This document shows positions 10,546 to 19,211 of a stretch of 64,000 nucleotides of DNA, in pieces. Position numbers and translations under genes: made by a program. Each line of letters begins with the position of its first letter. Positions within the stretch are counted from its first letter, which is position 1. This DNA comes from Tritrichomonas musculus (taxonomy: Eukaryota; Parabasalia; Tritrichomonadida; Tritrichomonadidae), in assembly GCA_039105265.1 (NCBI GenBank), contig JAPFFF010000021.1:434001-498000 (forward strand), given 5' to 3'. Below the pieces are notes generated by a model. The model was not told the DNA's origin. It saw nothing but the letters and a program-made list of their open reading frames with translations, and searched no databases.

Positions 10546-11751
10546 ATTTATGAAAGTGAAGTAAATAATAAAAAACTACAAATTTTGGTTACATCACCAA
10601 TTTTGTGAAGAAGAACGTTTATAAATAATTAAATAAAAAAGCGGTTTTTGTGAATAAATCAATAGATCACGATGGAATTTAATAATTGGTCATATCACCA
10701 ATTTTTTAATAACGTTCTCGAATTCACTGGTTAATTATTTGAAAGTAATGAAAAAGGTTTTCGTATGATAAATGCATCAAAGTAAAAAAGCATTTGAAAA
10801 TATGCGTGTTTTATTTATTATTTTGTTATTTATTTTCAGATAAAATGAAATCAAAAGAAATTGTAGAAATAAAAAGGAGAATAGCTTCCATATTTGTCAT
10901 CTAGTGTTCAATATGTTTCTTTAAATCATAAGAAACATTTGATTTATAAGAATAATGTTGTATTTTACTTCCAAAAATAATTGAGAAAGCTTCAATTAAA
11001 TTTTTCAATTTATATATACAATTTTTTTTGAATAAAAACTCTCAGCTTTTTCTGAAAAAAGTTTACAAAATTTTAAAAAACTAATATCTCAATACTTAAC
11101 CGAAATATCAAGCTTATAATCAAAAATTATATCATTCTTATCTATTATTAATTAAAAGTTTTTAAAAAAATCAAACCCTTGTTTTTGTTCTCAATCGAAA
11201 GTTTAACTAATTTCGTTTTGTTGAGAAATCATATCATAAATGTCATTTTTTTGAAATATGATACTCTATTATCATTGTATCAATATTCATTATTAAGATT
11301 TGAAATGTGATATGAAATTAATTAATAGTAAACTTTAACTCAATTATGATTATCTTTTTATATAAAACGTTTTTCGATTTTAAAATATATTAAAATGAAT
11401 AGTAGAATGGATTGATGTTTATTTCAAGATTATAGTTAAAAAAAATATTTGAGATAAAACCATTTGAAGTTTATCACAAAGTTCAATTGAAAATTTGGAT
11501 ATCAAAAACTGAGAATTAAAATCATTGATATCTGAAATCAATCTCGATTATTAGTGCATATTTACTTATCCATATCAAGAAGTAAATCAATTTTCGACTT
11601 CGAGAATTGGGAAATCGCAAGTATAATCATAACTAATTAATTTGTTCAGATAGTAATTGGCCAAAAACATTTCTTTTTCATCCAAATTTCTATAACATAA
11701 AGCCTTTGATGCTATCTCAAAAACTTTACTTTCCCCAAAATGAAAGTAGCA
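10546..11751. other. AT-rich spacer upstream of the cyclophilin gene
   Basis: Holds the cyclophilin promoter at its left end and otherwise no gene. Nothing structured was recognised before the hairpin at 11753. Confidence 0.45.
10549..10559 (-). promoter_or_regulatory. Two Initiator-like motifs of the cyclophilin gene
   Basis: On the coding strand TCACT and TCATA lie 4-14 bases upstream of the ATG; either could be the transcription start. Confidence 0.45.
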
Positions 11752-11752
11752 T

Positions 11753-11877
11753 CTAATGATGTAAACTTTGCTTTTTAATTTTCGCGTGTAAACTTACGGT
11801 TTCTAAGAATTTATTTCAAATATTGAATGATTTATTTTTTACACGTGAAAATTAAAAAACAAAGTTTAACATCCATT
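11753..11877. repeat. Long imperfect inverted repeat (about 36-40-bp arms)
   Basis: Arms at about 11758-11793 and 11838-11873 are reverse complements with about three to four differences (common core AAACTTTG-TTTTTAATTTTC-CGTGTAAA). They are separated by a ~45-bp loop. This could be a very short foldback or MITE-like element, or a hairpin RNA. It lies just outside the left limit of the Polinton-type block. Confidence 0.6.
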
Positions 11878-12023
11878 ATGACAATATATAAATGATATGA
11901 TCGTTTTATCAAAAGAAGAAAAATGATTAATATCGATCCAAGGAGTGGAAGACCAATTAGCATTGAAATTTGAACTTAACTATTAACCATGCTTGTTAAA
12001 CCACCATTTGCCTCAGTTAAATG

Positions 12024-13041
12024 TTACCTATATCTTTTCATTGCACTAATTCTATGTCTCTTTGGGTTATCAATAATTATAGTTTTGTCTTGGAGAGATG
12101 CAGTTGGAAAGTTCTCTGTGCCCTCATAGTTCGATATCTCTCCATTTGATATATGAATTATTGGATAATTCTCTTCATAGTCTATATCATAATATTCGCT
12201 TACTTTCATGATCATAATCCTGACTTTGATAATTCAATCCATCGTATTCGGTTGTATTCAATCCATCGTATTCGGTTGTATTCAATATGGATAATTCGCA
12301 GCTTCTTATCTCTCTGAACATATTGAGCTCAAACATCTTTCTAAATATCATCATTGGAAGAGTGCCATTTTCTGAATAAAAAATCTTTTCGCCTTTGATG
12401 CCTTTGATCATGAAGCGGTTTTTATCATCTTTGAACTTTTCGTCTATTTCTTTTGAGTGTTCAAGATAATAGATGATACATTTGATTGGCCTATATATCA
12501 TGTAGTGATCTTTATAAAGAAGTAACTCTACTGTTCGATCATAACCTTTCTTTCTTGTGTCTATTTTGATCTACATTTGATGCTTAATATCAAACCTTTC
12601 GTCGATTCTTTTTACGACAAAACTGCACTTGAATTTTTCTGATATCTCTTTGATTTTGTTATTTGGCATCGATTTTGTTTGAACATAATATCCCAAGTGA
12701 TTTATTTCTTCATCATTGAACACTCCTGACTGAATTAAAGCATAGACCAAACAATTATCTTTATAGTTCTTTTTGTCTATCTTTGAGAATATTTGGAATT
12801 CACTGAGATCTAAATTAGATAAATTAATAAAAGGAAAGAATGAGCCTTCAGGTGTTGATCTATAATCTGGATTGATTTCGACTTCTTCATGATATAAAGC
12901 ATGGTCATCTTCATCTTCTTTGATAACATCGAACTTAATTCCTTTTTGATCTAATTGTTTTCTTAGAAAAAGTACATCATATTTGACTGGAATGAATTCA
13001 TAATTTACAGTTGGGTTTGTATCTGATTTCTCTTCTGACAA
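12024..13041 (-). pseudogene. Polinton-type DNA polymerase B, N-terminal fragment
   Basis: Three adjacent minus-strand frames (12571-13041, 12187-12501, 12024-12215) look like the N-terminal, pre-exonuclease region of a protein-primed family B polymerase of Polinton type. The best segment contains KDNCLVYALIQSG followed by KEISEKFKCSFVVKRI, a pattern common ahead of such polymerases. The polymerase motifs themselves are not in the window. Fossil; broken. It forms the distal end of the minus-strand gene series. Confidence 0.5.
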
Positions 13042-13231
13042 GTCTAATTCGCCTGATATATGACCTATTGTGCTCTCTATGTCATGTTTGTCGCTGAGAG
13101 TGAACCATTTTGCGTGTCCATCGAGTGTGTATGCTTTGACGACAACTTTTGATTTATTTCGTATCTTATAACAGTGTCAAAGCATCTCTGTAAATGCGAG
13201 TCTCTTGCACTCACTGTCTCCAATATCGACA

Positions 13232-13528
13232 TCAAAGGAGAATTCTTTTGCAGCCATGAACATGAGTCTTTTGAGTTCTTTTTGAAATAACTCTTGATCG
13301 TCGACTTCTTGTACTCTTTTTTCGTATGCTTGTTGATTGTGTCTTTGAGGCTTCATAAAAATCTATAGACAAGTTCATTAAGTCATTATCGTTTTGAATA
13401 TTTGTTTTTGATATTTTGGTTTTCATCTTTTTTCCAGACAAGCCACTTCTCTGTAATCTCTGTATTTGGTTTTGCTGTGTTTGAACAAGTTTTATAAAGT
13501 CTTCTCTCGAAAGTTTGTTGAAGTCCAT
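13232..13528 (-). other. Fossil small basic coiled-coil frame
   Basis: A 98-residue frame of the Polinton-type block with a Gln-rich helical N-terminus (KLVQTQQNQIQRLQ) and a strongly basic C-terminal half rich in Arg/Ser/Lys. No family recognised; a virion core or DNA-condensing protein is conceivable. Confidence 0.35.
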
Positions 13529-13629
13529 TTTAAGTGTGATTAAATTGACCTTTATTAACCTAAAAACAGTAGAAATATAAAAATAAAAAAATTAAAAATA
13601 AAAAGAAAAAATAAGAGAAGAATTGTTTA

Positions 13630-13908
13630 TTAAGAATGTTTAATTAAATTTTGAATTGGATTAATGAAAAACTGGATTTCTTTGTCTTTGGAACTTTTCC
13701 AGTTTATTTGTCTTAATATCGGTTGATAACTTTCACCCAAAAGTATTTGAAGTCTTTCGGTTATTTCGTCATAATCGGTTTTCATTTGAGCATTTATTCC
13801 CCATAAATTTGGCTGAAAATTTTGAATAAAATAATTCATCTTTTGAAGTAAAGATCGGCATTCATTATTCCAAGCAATTTTTTGTAAATTGTTAATTTGT
13901 TCCTGCAT
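13630..13908 (-). other. Fossil small helical frame
   Basis: A 92-residue frame beginning MQEQINNLQKIAW, predicted mainly helical, with no recognised domain. It is followed upstream by a perfect 14-bp hairpin that separates it from the next frame. Confidence 0.35.
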
Positions 13909-13920
13909 TTGCTCATTTTT

Positions 13921-13961
13921 CTGGAGATAAGGTTAGATCAGAAATGCAACCTTATCTCCAG
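13921..13961. repeat. Perfect 14-bp intergenic hairpin, first
   Basis: CTGGAGATAAGGTT at 13921-13934 is perfectly inverted at 13948-13961, with a 13-base loop. It lies between two small frames of the fossil block and is much more GC-rich than its surroundings. Confidence 0.8.
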
Positions 13962-14193
13962 TTTTTGTGTTCATTTCTATCGTCCCCACAATGTATTTGA
14001 AAGAATTGATGGATCTGCAACTGAATTGGATAATTTGAATAATTCTAATTCTAAATCGTTTAATCTTTTTAAATAACTTTCTTGTTTTTTCTGGACTTCT
14101 TTGTCAACTATTCGTCTTAAATATTTGCCTATCGTGTTTTTGATTGTGGGGGACGTGTTGTTTCTCCAAGCTTATCCAATGCTTCCGCGAGAA

Positions 14194-14238
14194 TCTCCAA
14201 GCTGAACTTTCTTCTTTCCTTTTTGTTCAGCTTGGAGA
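14194..14238. repeat. Perfect 14-bp intergenic hairpin, second
   Basis: TCTCCAAGCTGAAC at 14194-14207 is perfectly inverted at 14225-14238 across a pyrimidine-only 17-base loop. A partial copy of the arm (TCTCCAAGCT) also occurs at about 14163-14172. It sits just past the end of the integrase frame and could be a 3'-end signal or a recombination/replication site of the element. Confidence 0.8.
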
Positions 14239-14260
14239 AACCGAGCTCGGTACGGGGCTC

Positions 14261-15148
14261 TCATCCAGGATAATCGTTCACAGATCTATCGTTAGCGGCA
14301 ATTTTGAATAAATTACCAGATTTTGAATCAACTGTATATGCTTGATTGCTAACCATTCTTCGTTTTTTATTTTTAATCGTTTTTTCTTCTACGATACGTA
14401 CTATATCACCTTCTTTGAAATCAAAAGGTTTTGCTTGCGTTTTATTTTTCAAAATATATTTCTGTTCGTCTTTGGCTGTCATTTTATTGGGGGCTGTTTT
14501 TATTTCAGTATGATATGATTCATTATATGCTGACATTAATGACTGCATTTCTTTTGGTGAAATATTTCTTGTAGGTTTGTGTGCTAATTCACCTTCTTTT
14601 GAAATATCTTTCCATATATCGGCATCTAACAAATTTTTGTTAACGGCTAAATCTCTTATCGTTCTCATAAAACGGTTTATTATTCCTAAATTATTGTGAT
14701 TATCATCCGTTGTAGTCGTATATATAATTTTATGACTTTTCATCCAAGATGTCACATCGTCTGATAAATAAGCAGCATCTTGATCTGAAGCGATTGAATG
14801 GCAATATGGTTCTTCCTTGATGAATTTATTCAATGCTGATTTGACCTGTAACACCCCTTTCCCTCTCATCGGATATGCATAAGCTTTACGGGTATTTATA
14901 TTGATAAGCATCAAATAATTCAAACCGTTAGCTCCTTTATCGTTTATAAACGTATCCATCTGAAAACCTCCCGAATGAGACGATACGATAGGTATATATT
15001 TAGGAGTTGGTACTTTTTGATCATGAACAACGGATTCTGATTGAAATTTCCTTCTCTCTTTTTTCGGATAACCTTTTTCAAGTGCATGTTTATCAAAAGC
15101 TGGACCACGGTATGGATATTCCTTAAATAATTCTGCAAGTGATGTCAT
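14261..15148 (-). CDS. Polinton-type (retroviral-like) integrase
   Basis: A 295-residue integrase of the rve/DDE type found in Polintons. The catalytic core begins near GGFQMDTFINDKG (first Asp) and continues with CHSIASDQDAAYLSDD (second Asp region) and a helix starting DNHNNLGIINRFMRTIRDL. The C-terminal part, FKEGDIVRIVEEK...NQAYTVDSKSGNLFKI, has the small beta-barrel/chromo-like look of the integrase DNA-binding module. This is the strongest marker that the block is Polinton-like. The frame is open over its full length. It is transcribed in the same direction as the other frames of the block. Confidence 0.8.
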   Translation of the reverse strand: MTSLAELFKEYPYRGPAFDKHALEKGYPKKERRKFQSESVVHDQKVPTPKYIPIVSSHSGGFQMDTFINDKGANGLNYLMLININTRKAYAYPMRGKGVLQVKSALNKFIKEEPYCHSIASDQDAAYLSDDVTSWMKSHKIIYTTTTDDNHNNLGIINRFMRTIRDLAVNKNLLDADIWKDISKEGELAHKPTRNISPKEMQSLMSAYNESYHTEIKTAPNKMTAKDEQKYILKNKTQAKPFDFKEGDIVRIVEEKTIKNKKRRMVSNQAYTVDSKSGNLFKIAANDRSVNDYPG

Positions 15149-15179
15149 TTTTTATAAATTAAACGTATAACATCTTATT

Positions 15180-16122
15180 TTAAGGCAAGAACTGCATTTC
15201 CATGACAAAAGTTTCTCCATTGGGTAATTTAACGGGGGCATTGTATTGTCTGGCAGAATATAATTCAATCCAAAACCGTTGATCAGAAGAATTCAATTTA
15301 AAATATTTGATAGGATTATAATAAATTTGTGAATTACCGAAATAATTATGTAATGATTGTTCGCCAAGTGAAGAATAAACTTTACATGAAAGACGATCCC
15401 AAATATTATCAAAAATTAATTCACTTTCATACAAATTATATTTTCCTTTTCTATTTTGAGTAGGTCCGTCACCAATATTGAATACTTCCTCAAAATCTTT
15501 ATTCATTTCAGTTATTTTGAAAGCACAACCGTATTTATCTAAAGAATTATTGTTTCGTTCAGAATATATTTTTTCATGAAAAATCTTTCGTCATAATAAC
15601 CATCAGTTTGTATGTCTCTATTCAAAACATCAATATCAGATTGTTCAAATGCGTTAGTGATGCTATTCCACCATATTGAGATATATGATTTCAAAGCATT
15701 GTGGACTGCTTCAAAAAATCCTCTGAAATCTCTTTCTGTTGAGAGCCAGTCAATTACTTTTTTTCTTTGATTTTTAAATCATCCTGATAAAGAGATGAAG
15801 TCATAGATTTAATTTTATCGTGTGTACTGAATCCAGGTATTTTATCAAATGAAACCTTTAAATATTTAGCAATTGAGATGGTGAATTCAAGTTTTCGTCT
15901 TTTTGAAACGAGCCACATTGACCTTACACACACAATTGTTTCGCCTTTGTTTGACGTTGACCAATCACCAGGAAAATTGAAATAAAAACGATTAAATTTG
16001 CTTGGATCTCTTTGTGAGTCCTCTAAGAAAAAAGCAGTCTCAATTGGGACAGGAACGTTAGCATCATGAACAATATTTTCACGATTAGGGTGTTGTGTTT
16101 TAACTCTTGGTGGTAACTCCAT
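15180..16122 (-). pseudogene. Capsid-like gene region of the Polinton-type block
   Basis: Two frames (15180-15506 and 15754-16122) lie where Polintons of this lineage carry capsid genes. They have the beta-rich, aromatic composition of jelly-roll proteins, for example FNRFYFNFPGDWSTSNKGE and ETFVMEMQFLP. Assignment to a capsid family rests on position and general character, not on a recognised motif. Fossil; broken. Confidence 0.4.
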
Positions 16123-16142
16123 TTTGACTAAAAATAAATATC

Positions 16143-16511
16143 TTACTTATTCTTTCTTGGTTTACTAGCATGAAGAATTATTTCTTTTGGAATTATATCT
16201 CCCTTTTTCAATTGAATCTGATAGGCTTTTGATTTGACCATATTTTCATTCCTTTCACCTATATAACCAATTATCGATCCAAAAAGTGTGATTTTATGTA
16301 CTGAACAAAATTTGGCCACTAAATTCAATATTTCTTTAACGTCCTCATAATCATCCCAATCAAATTTCTTTGCCCAATCAGTAAACATTTTTTTTTTGTT
16401 TGATAATTTAAACTTTGATTTACAAATTTCTGATAATTCAGATATTTCTGTCTTTTTCAATGTTTTATTAAAATAAAGTGAACATTCAATTGGCAAAATT
16501 AATTCTGGCAT
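16143..16511 (-). other. Fossil small unknown frame
   Basis: A 122-residue open frame starting MPELILPIECSLYF with a mixed alpha/beta composition and a basic C-terminus (KPRKNK). No family recognised. It is packed 20 bases from the capsid-like frame. Confidence 0.4.
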
Positions 16512-16536
16512 TTTTATTTATTGAAAAATTTTTAAT

Positions 16537-16695
16537 TTACATTCTTTTTGATTTATCTTTTGGTACACCAGATTCTACATCTTCATGAACATTCCAGTAA
16601 TGGTATTTATATGATTTAGCTAAATGATATGCACCTTTTTTAATAAAATAATTATAAGTTTCTTGTTCAATTCTTTCCTTCTCAGATTGACTCAT
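16537..16695 (-). other. Fossil 52-residue frame
   Basis: A very short open frame starting MSQSEKERIEQETYNYF and containing the aromatic run YHLAKSYKYHYWNVHED. It overlaps the next upstream frame by about 14 bases, in keeping with virus-like gene packing. Function unknown. Confidence 0.35.
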
Positions 16696-16945
16696 TTTTT
16701 TTTTTGGGGAGAGTCGGTTTTTCTGTGTTGTTAGAATGTTTTTGAAAACTGGGTGGTGTAGGTGGGAGGGGAGCTGTTTCTAATGATTTGCTCTTTAATT
16801 CACGTGCAATTCTTTGTCTAATATTAGGTGCATCAGCTTTTGGATAAGGCCATTTATCATCATGCAATAAAATCCTTGCATTTTGTATCATTAATATAGC
16901 ACAATCAATATCATTATTTTGTTTAGGAACACGATTATATCTCAT
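16682..16945 (-). other. Fossil 87-residue frame, Pro-rich tail
   Basis: Open frame with a folded-looking first half (CAILMIQNARILLHDDKWPYP) and a Pro/Lys-rich C-terminus (PLPPTPPSF). The start overlaps the stop of the preceding frame by four bases. No family recognised. Confidence 0.35.
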
Positions 16946-17154
16946 TGGATATTTCTGATTCTACGATGCAAAAATTGTTTGGCAATAATAACGTGTTTTA
17001 AATAGTTTGCACCATTCAAATTAACCGTCAAATAACCTTCATTATGTTTTGAATCTTTCAATGGTTTAAATATCTTCTTATTTCTTATGGTGAAAGGGTA
17101 TTTATTTAAAATCTCATAGTCATTTATAAAGCCTTTTAATGGAACAAAGCTCAT
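16942..17154 (-). other. HNH/NUMOD4-like small frame in the fossil block
   Basis: A 70-residue frame whose pattern FINDYEILNKYPFTIRNKKIFKPLK...GYLTVNLNG..YLKHVIIAKQFL resembles the NUMOD4/HNH module of homing-type endonucleases (GF..YEIS..G.VR...K.LK, GYL.V.L, H.L.A..FI). It follows the Rep-like frame by 16 bases. A stand-alone module of this size would be small for an active nuclease. Confidence 0.45.
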
Positions 17155-17170
17155 TTTTCAAATACAAAAA

Positions 17171-17470
17171 TTAATCTAATGGCCGTTCACCAAATTCTTG
17201 GAAGTCATGTTTTCTCTTATTGTTATTAAGAATATATCGAATACACCAGCTGTTTCTACGAGGCACTTCTAAATGAGCATTATGACCAAATAAGCTCTTA
17301 ACACACTTCATATCTTCTGGATTTTTGAAATAAATGAATGCATGACCATGATATCTGCCATTCTCACAAGTATCCTCACATGTACATAGATAAGTGGAGT
17401 TATCTGGCAGTTCTTTAGGGTATTCATGTGTCCAGAATGTGATCATATAGTTCCTTCTTTTTCCCCACAT
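17171..17470 (-). CDS. CRESS-virus-type Rep nuclease (HUH) domain protein
   Basis: A 99-residue open frame that matches the N-terminal endonuclease domain of Rep proteins of circular ssDNA viruses. Rep motif I is seen in YMITFWTHE near the N-terminus and motif II (the metal-binding HUH) in RYHGHAFIYFKNPEDM. The stretch VKSLFGHNAHLEVPRRNS is typical between motifs II and III. The motif III region is WCIRYILNNNKRKHDFQEFGE, with the tyrosine of YIL in the place of the nicking tyrosine. The family normally carries a superfamily 3 helicase domain after this; only the nuclease part is encoded here. It is the first gene of the minus-strand series and has a GC-rich stem-loop about 90 bases upstream. 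Confidence 0.75.
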   Translation of the reverse strand: MWGKRRNYMITFWTHEYPKELPDNSTYLCTCEDTCENGRYHGHAFIYFKNPEDMKCVKSLFGHNAHLEVPRRNSWCIRYILNNNKRKHDFQEFGERPLD

Positions 17471-17559
17471 TTGTTTTTGATATGAAGAAAAAATATAAAT
17501 ATAAAAATAAAAATAGAGAAAAATAATTTATAAATGGCCTTGGTGAAATCATCGGCGCA

Positions 17560-17597
17560 GTTAGGTCTGGGCGACCGTTAAGGGCGCACAGCCTAAC
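17560..17597. repeat. GC-rich stem-loop upstream of the Rep-like gene
   Basis: GTTAGG at 17560-17565 pairs with CCTAAC at 17592-17597. Inside it CTG/CAG, GCG/CGC and CC/GG also pair, leaving a GTTAA loop at 17577-17581. It stands out as a GC-rich island in AT-rich sequence. Position and form resemble replication origins of Rep-encoding circular DNAs, but the usual nonanucleotide loop is not present; TAGTATAC occurs just outside the stem on the minus strand. Confidence 0.6.
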
Positions 17598-17600
17598 GTA

Positions 17601-18304
17601 TACTACTAGAACTTTTTAATGAAGTACAACAATTTTTGAGTTCAATTGAGAAAGGTGATATCGATATCAGACTTTTAAACTGATAATCGAGTATCAGATG
17701 TAAAAAAGTGACGTTTTTGATATCGATTCTCAAAATTACAAGCCTATATAAGAACTTTTTGATAACCTTATGATAAATACAAGTGTTTCGTACATTCTTT
17801 GATGCATATGTAAGTGATTTAATAAAATTTTATATGCTCTTCAAGTGATGCGATTATTACATGTTCAAAAGGCTATTGTTTTATTTCAACCAGTTTCAAA
17901 AAAACACGGTTCATTTTATACATAAATTTGGATCATAATATACCAAAGGCTTGGTATCAAATCAAATATTTAAATTTTTTTTTTTAATTTTAAGATGAGA
18001 CAATTTGATAATAATTTAGGAAATTTTCAAAAGATTATTTTCTCTTTTTCATAAGGTGTTGAAAGATTTTTTTTATGATTGTGAAATATTTGTGAAGTCT
18101 CTTAATTAAAATTTCACAAATTTCTTTTGATATTATTAATTTTATACTGAAACACTATATAACATATATTTTTTATTTAATCTAAAATTTATTTATGATA
18201 AATGTATGACTTTTAATTAATTGAATTTCGCCATAAATCAAATATCATTAAAAAGAGAATAAATATTACCGCTAATTAGAGAAAGAGCAACACGTTCAGC
18301 CTCT
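17601..18304. other. Spacer between the fossil block and the CH-domain gene
   Basis: AT-rich, no gene. A few GATATC-containing words near 17656-17724 faintly resemble words at 11498-11555, but not strongly enough to call terminal repeats. Confidence 0.4.
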
Positions 18305-19015
18305 ATGGGAATTTATGCTGGCTATGCAGCTAAAAGGAAAGAAAAATACGATGTTGCACTTGAAGGTAGGTGCCGTGATTGGATTGAAGGTAATCTTGGA
18401 AGAAAATTAGAAGGTCCCACATTCCGTGAATCCTTAATGAATGGAGTAGCAATTTGTGATCTTATAAATGTCCTTGCTCCAGGAACCATCAAGAAAATTC
18501 ATCATTCTCCAATTTTAATTATCCATCGTGAGAATTTCGGAAGCTTTCAAAGAGCCTGCCTAAAACTTGGATGTCAAGAAATTGAAACAGCTGTTTTTGA
18601 AGATGTGTACGATGATAAAGAAATGGGACAATTTTTAATTAATATCATTGCACTTGCACGGAATACACAATACATGCCAGGATATAAAGGACCAATACTA
18701 CAAGATGCTGCCAAAAACTCAGGCCCAGGAAAAGCTGTTGCAGCAACAGCATCTCCATATCTTGGACCAACCTTTACTGAACAAACTGACAAAGAAATTG
18801 GCCAAAATATGGAAGAAGGACGATATGTAGAGCATGGAATAGTCATGGATCCCGCCAAGAACGTCACACATGGTCAAGCTGAAGAGAAAAGATACGCATA
18901 TGTTGGTGACTACAATGATGCTGCAATGAAACAAGCTGAAGAAGCCATAAATGACGCAAGATACACAGAGCACGGAATAATCATGGATCCATCAAAGAAT
19001 CCAAGCAACAAATAA
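18305..19015 (+). CDS. Calponin-homology (CH) domain, transgelin/calponin-like protein
   Basis: A 236-residue protein with one type-3-like CH domain at about residues 18-130 (core RCRDWIEGNLG...LMNGVAICDLINVL...NFGSFQRACLKLG...DKEMGQFLINIIALAR). The C-terminal region has two copies of a short repeat of form (R)YVEHGIVMDPAKN and RYTEHGIIMDPSKN, about 60 residues apart and in the place where calponin-like repeats occur in the transgelin family. The protein probably binds actin filaments and acts in the cortical cytoskeleton. The ATG directly follows TCAGCCTCT, so the 5' UTR may be very short. It is followed by a 24-base T tract. Confidence 0.9.
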   Translation: MGIYAGYAAKRKEKYDVALEGRCRDWIEGNLGRKLEGPTFRESLMNGVAICDLINVLAPGTIKKIHHSPILIIHRENFGSFQRACLKLGCQEIETAVFEDVYDDKEMGQFLINIIALARNTQYMPGYKGPILQDAAKNSGPGKAVAATASPYLGPTFTEQTDKEIGQNMEEGRYVEHGIVMDPAKNVTHGQAEEKRYAYVGDYNDAAMKQAEEAINDARYTEHGIIMDPSKNPSNK

Positions 19016-19062
19016 GTATGATCTTTTTATGTAAACTTGGTTTAAAACAAACTGCTCACGCC

Positions 19063-19086
19063 TTTTTTTTTTTTTTTTTTTTTTTT
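19063..19086 (+). repeat. 24-base T tract downstream of the CH-domain gene
   Basis: Pure T run beginning 47 bases after the stop codon on the sense strand, between two genes in the same direction. Confidence 0.6.
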
Positions 19087-19188
19087 AATAATTCTTTAGA
19101 AATAGCGAATGATTATCTCTTTCATTCATGATTTTCCGATATTTTTAATTCAAAAAGTGGGATATCGGTTATATCAAATTTGAACTCT

Positions 19189-19193
19189 TCATA
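19189..19193 (+). promoter_or_regulatory. Initiator-like element of the first SH3 gene
   Basis: TCATA fits TCA-Py-(T/A) and lies 19 bases upstream of the ATG. Confidence 0.35.
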
Positions 19194-19211
19194 AAAAATT
19201 TTCAAATAAAA

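Larger units (their letters stand above)
12000..17600 (-). mobile_element. Polinton/Maverick-type fossil block, partial and broken
   Basis: A 5.6-kb run of short, tightly packed minus-strand frames with the gene set of a Polinton: an N-terminal DNA polymerase B piece, a retroviral-type integrase, capsid-like frames and several small unknown proteins. It ends with a Rep nuclease, which is not typical of the family. Complete Polintons are usually 15-20 kb, so much of the element, including most of the polymerase, is not here. Several reading frames are broken, by roughly a handful of lesions; others look open. No convincing terminal inverted repeats or 6-bp target duplication were found, so the limits are approximate. 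Many frames remain open, which suggests a moderately young relic. Confidence 0.7.

Noticed and set aside
17535-17600. tRNA or other structured RNA gene in the GC-rich island
   Set aside because: The pairing makes a single stem-loop; no cloverleaf, anticodon arm or T-arm motif could be laid out.
11498-17724. Possible terminal repeats of the Polinton-type block (GATATCAAAAAC and CTCGATTAT-AGT words at both sides)
   Set aside because: Short, AT-rich, unequal spacing and no matching target duplication; too weak to call ends.
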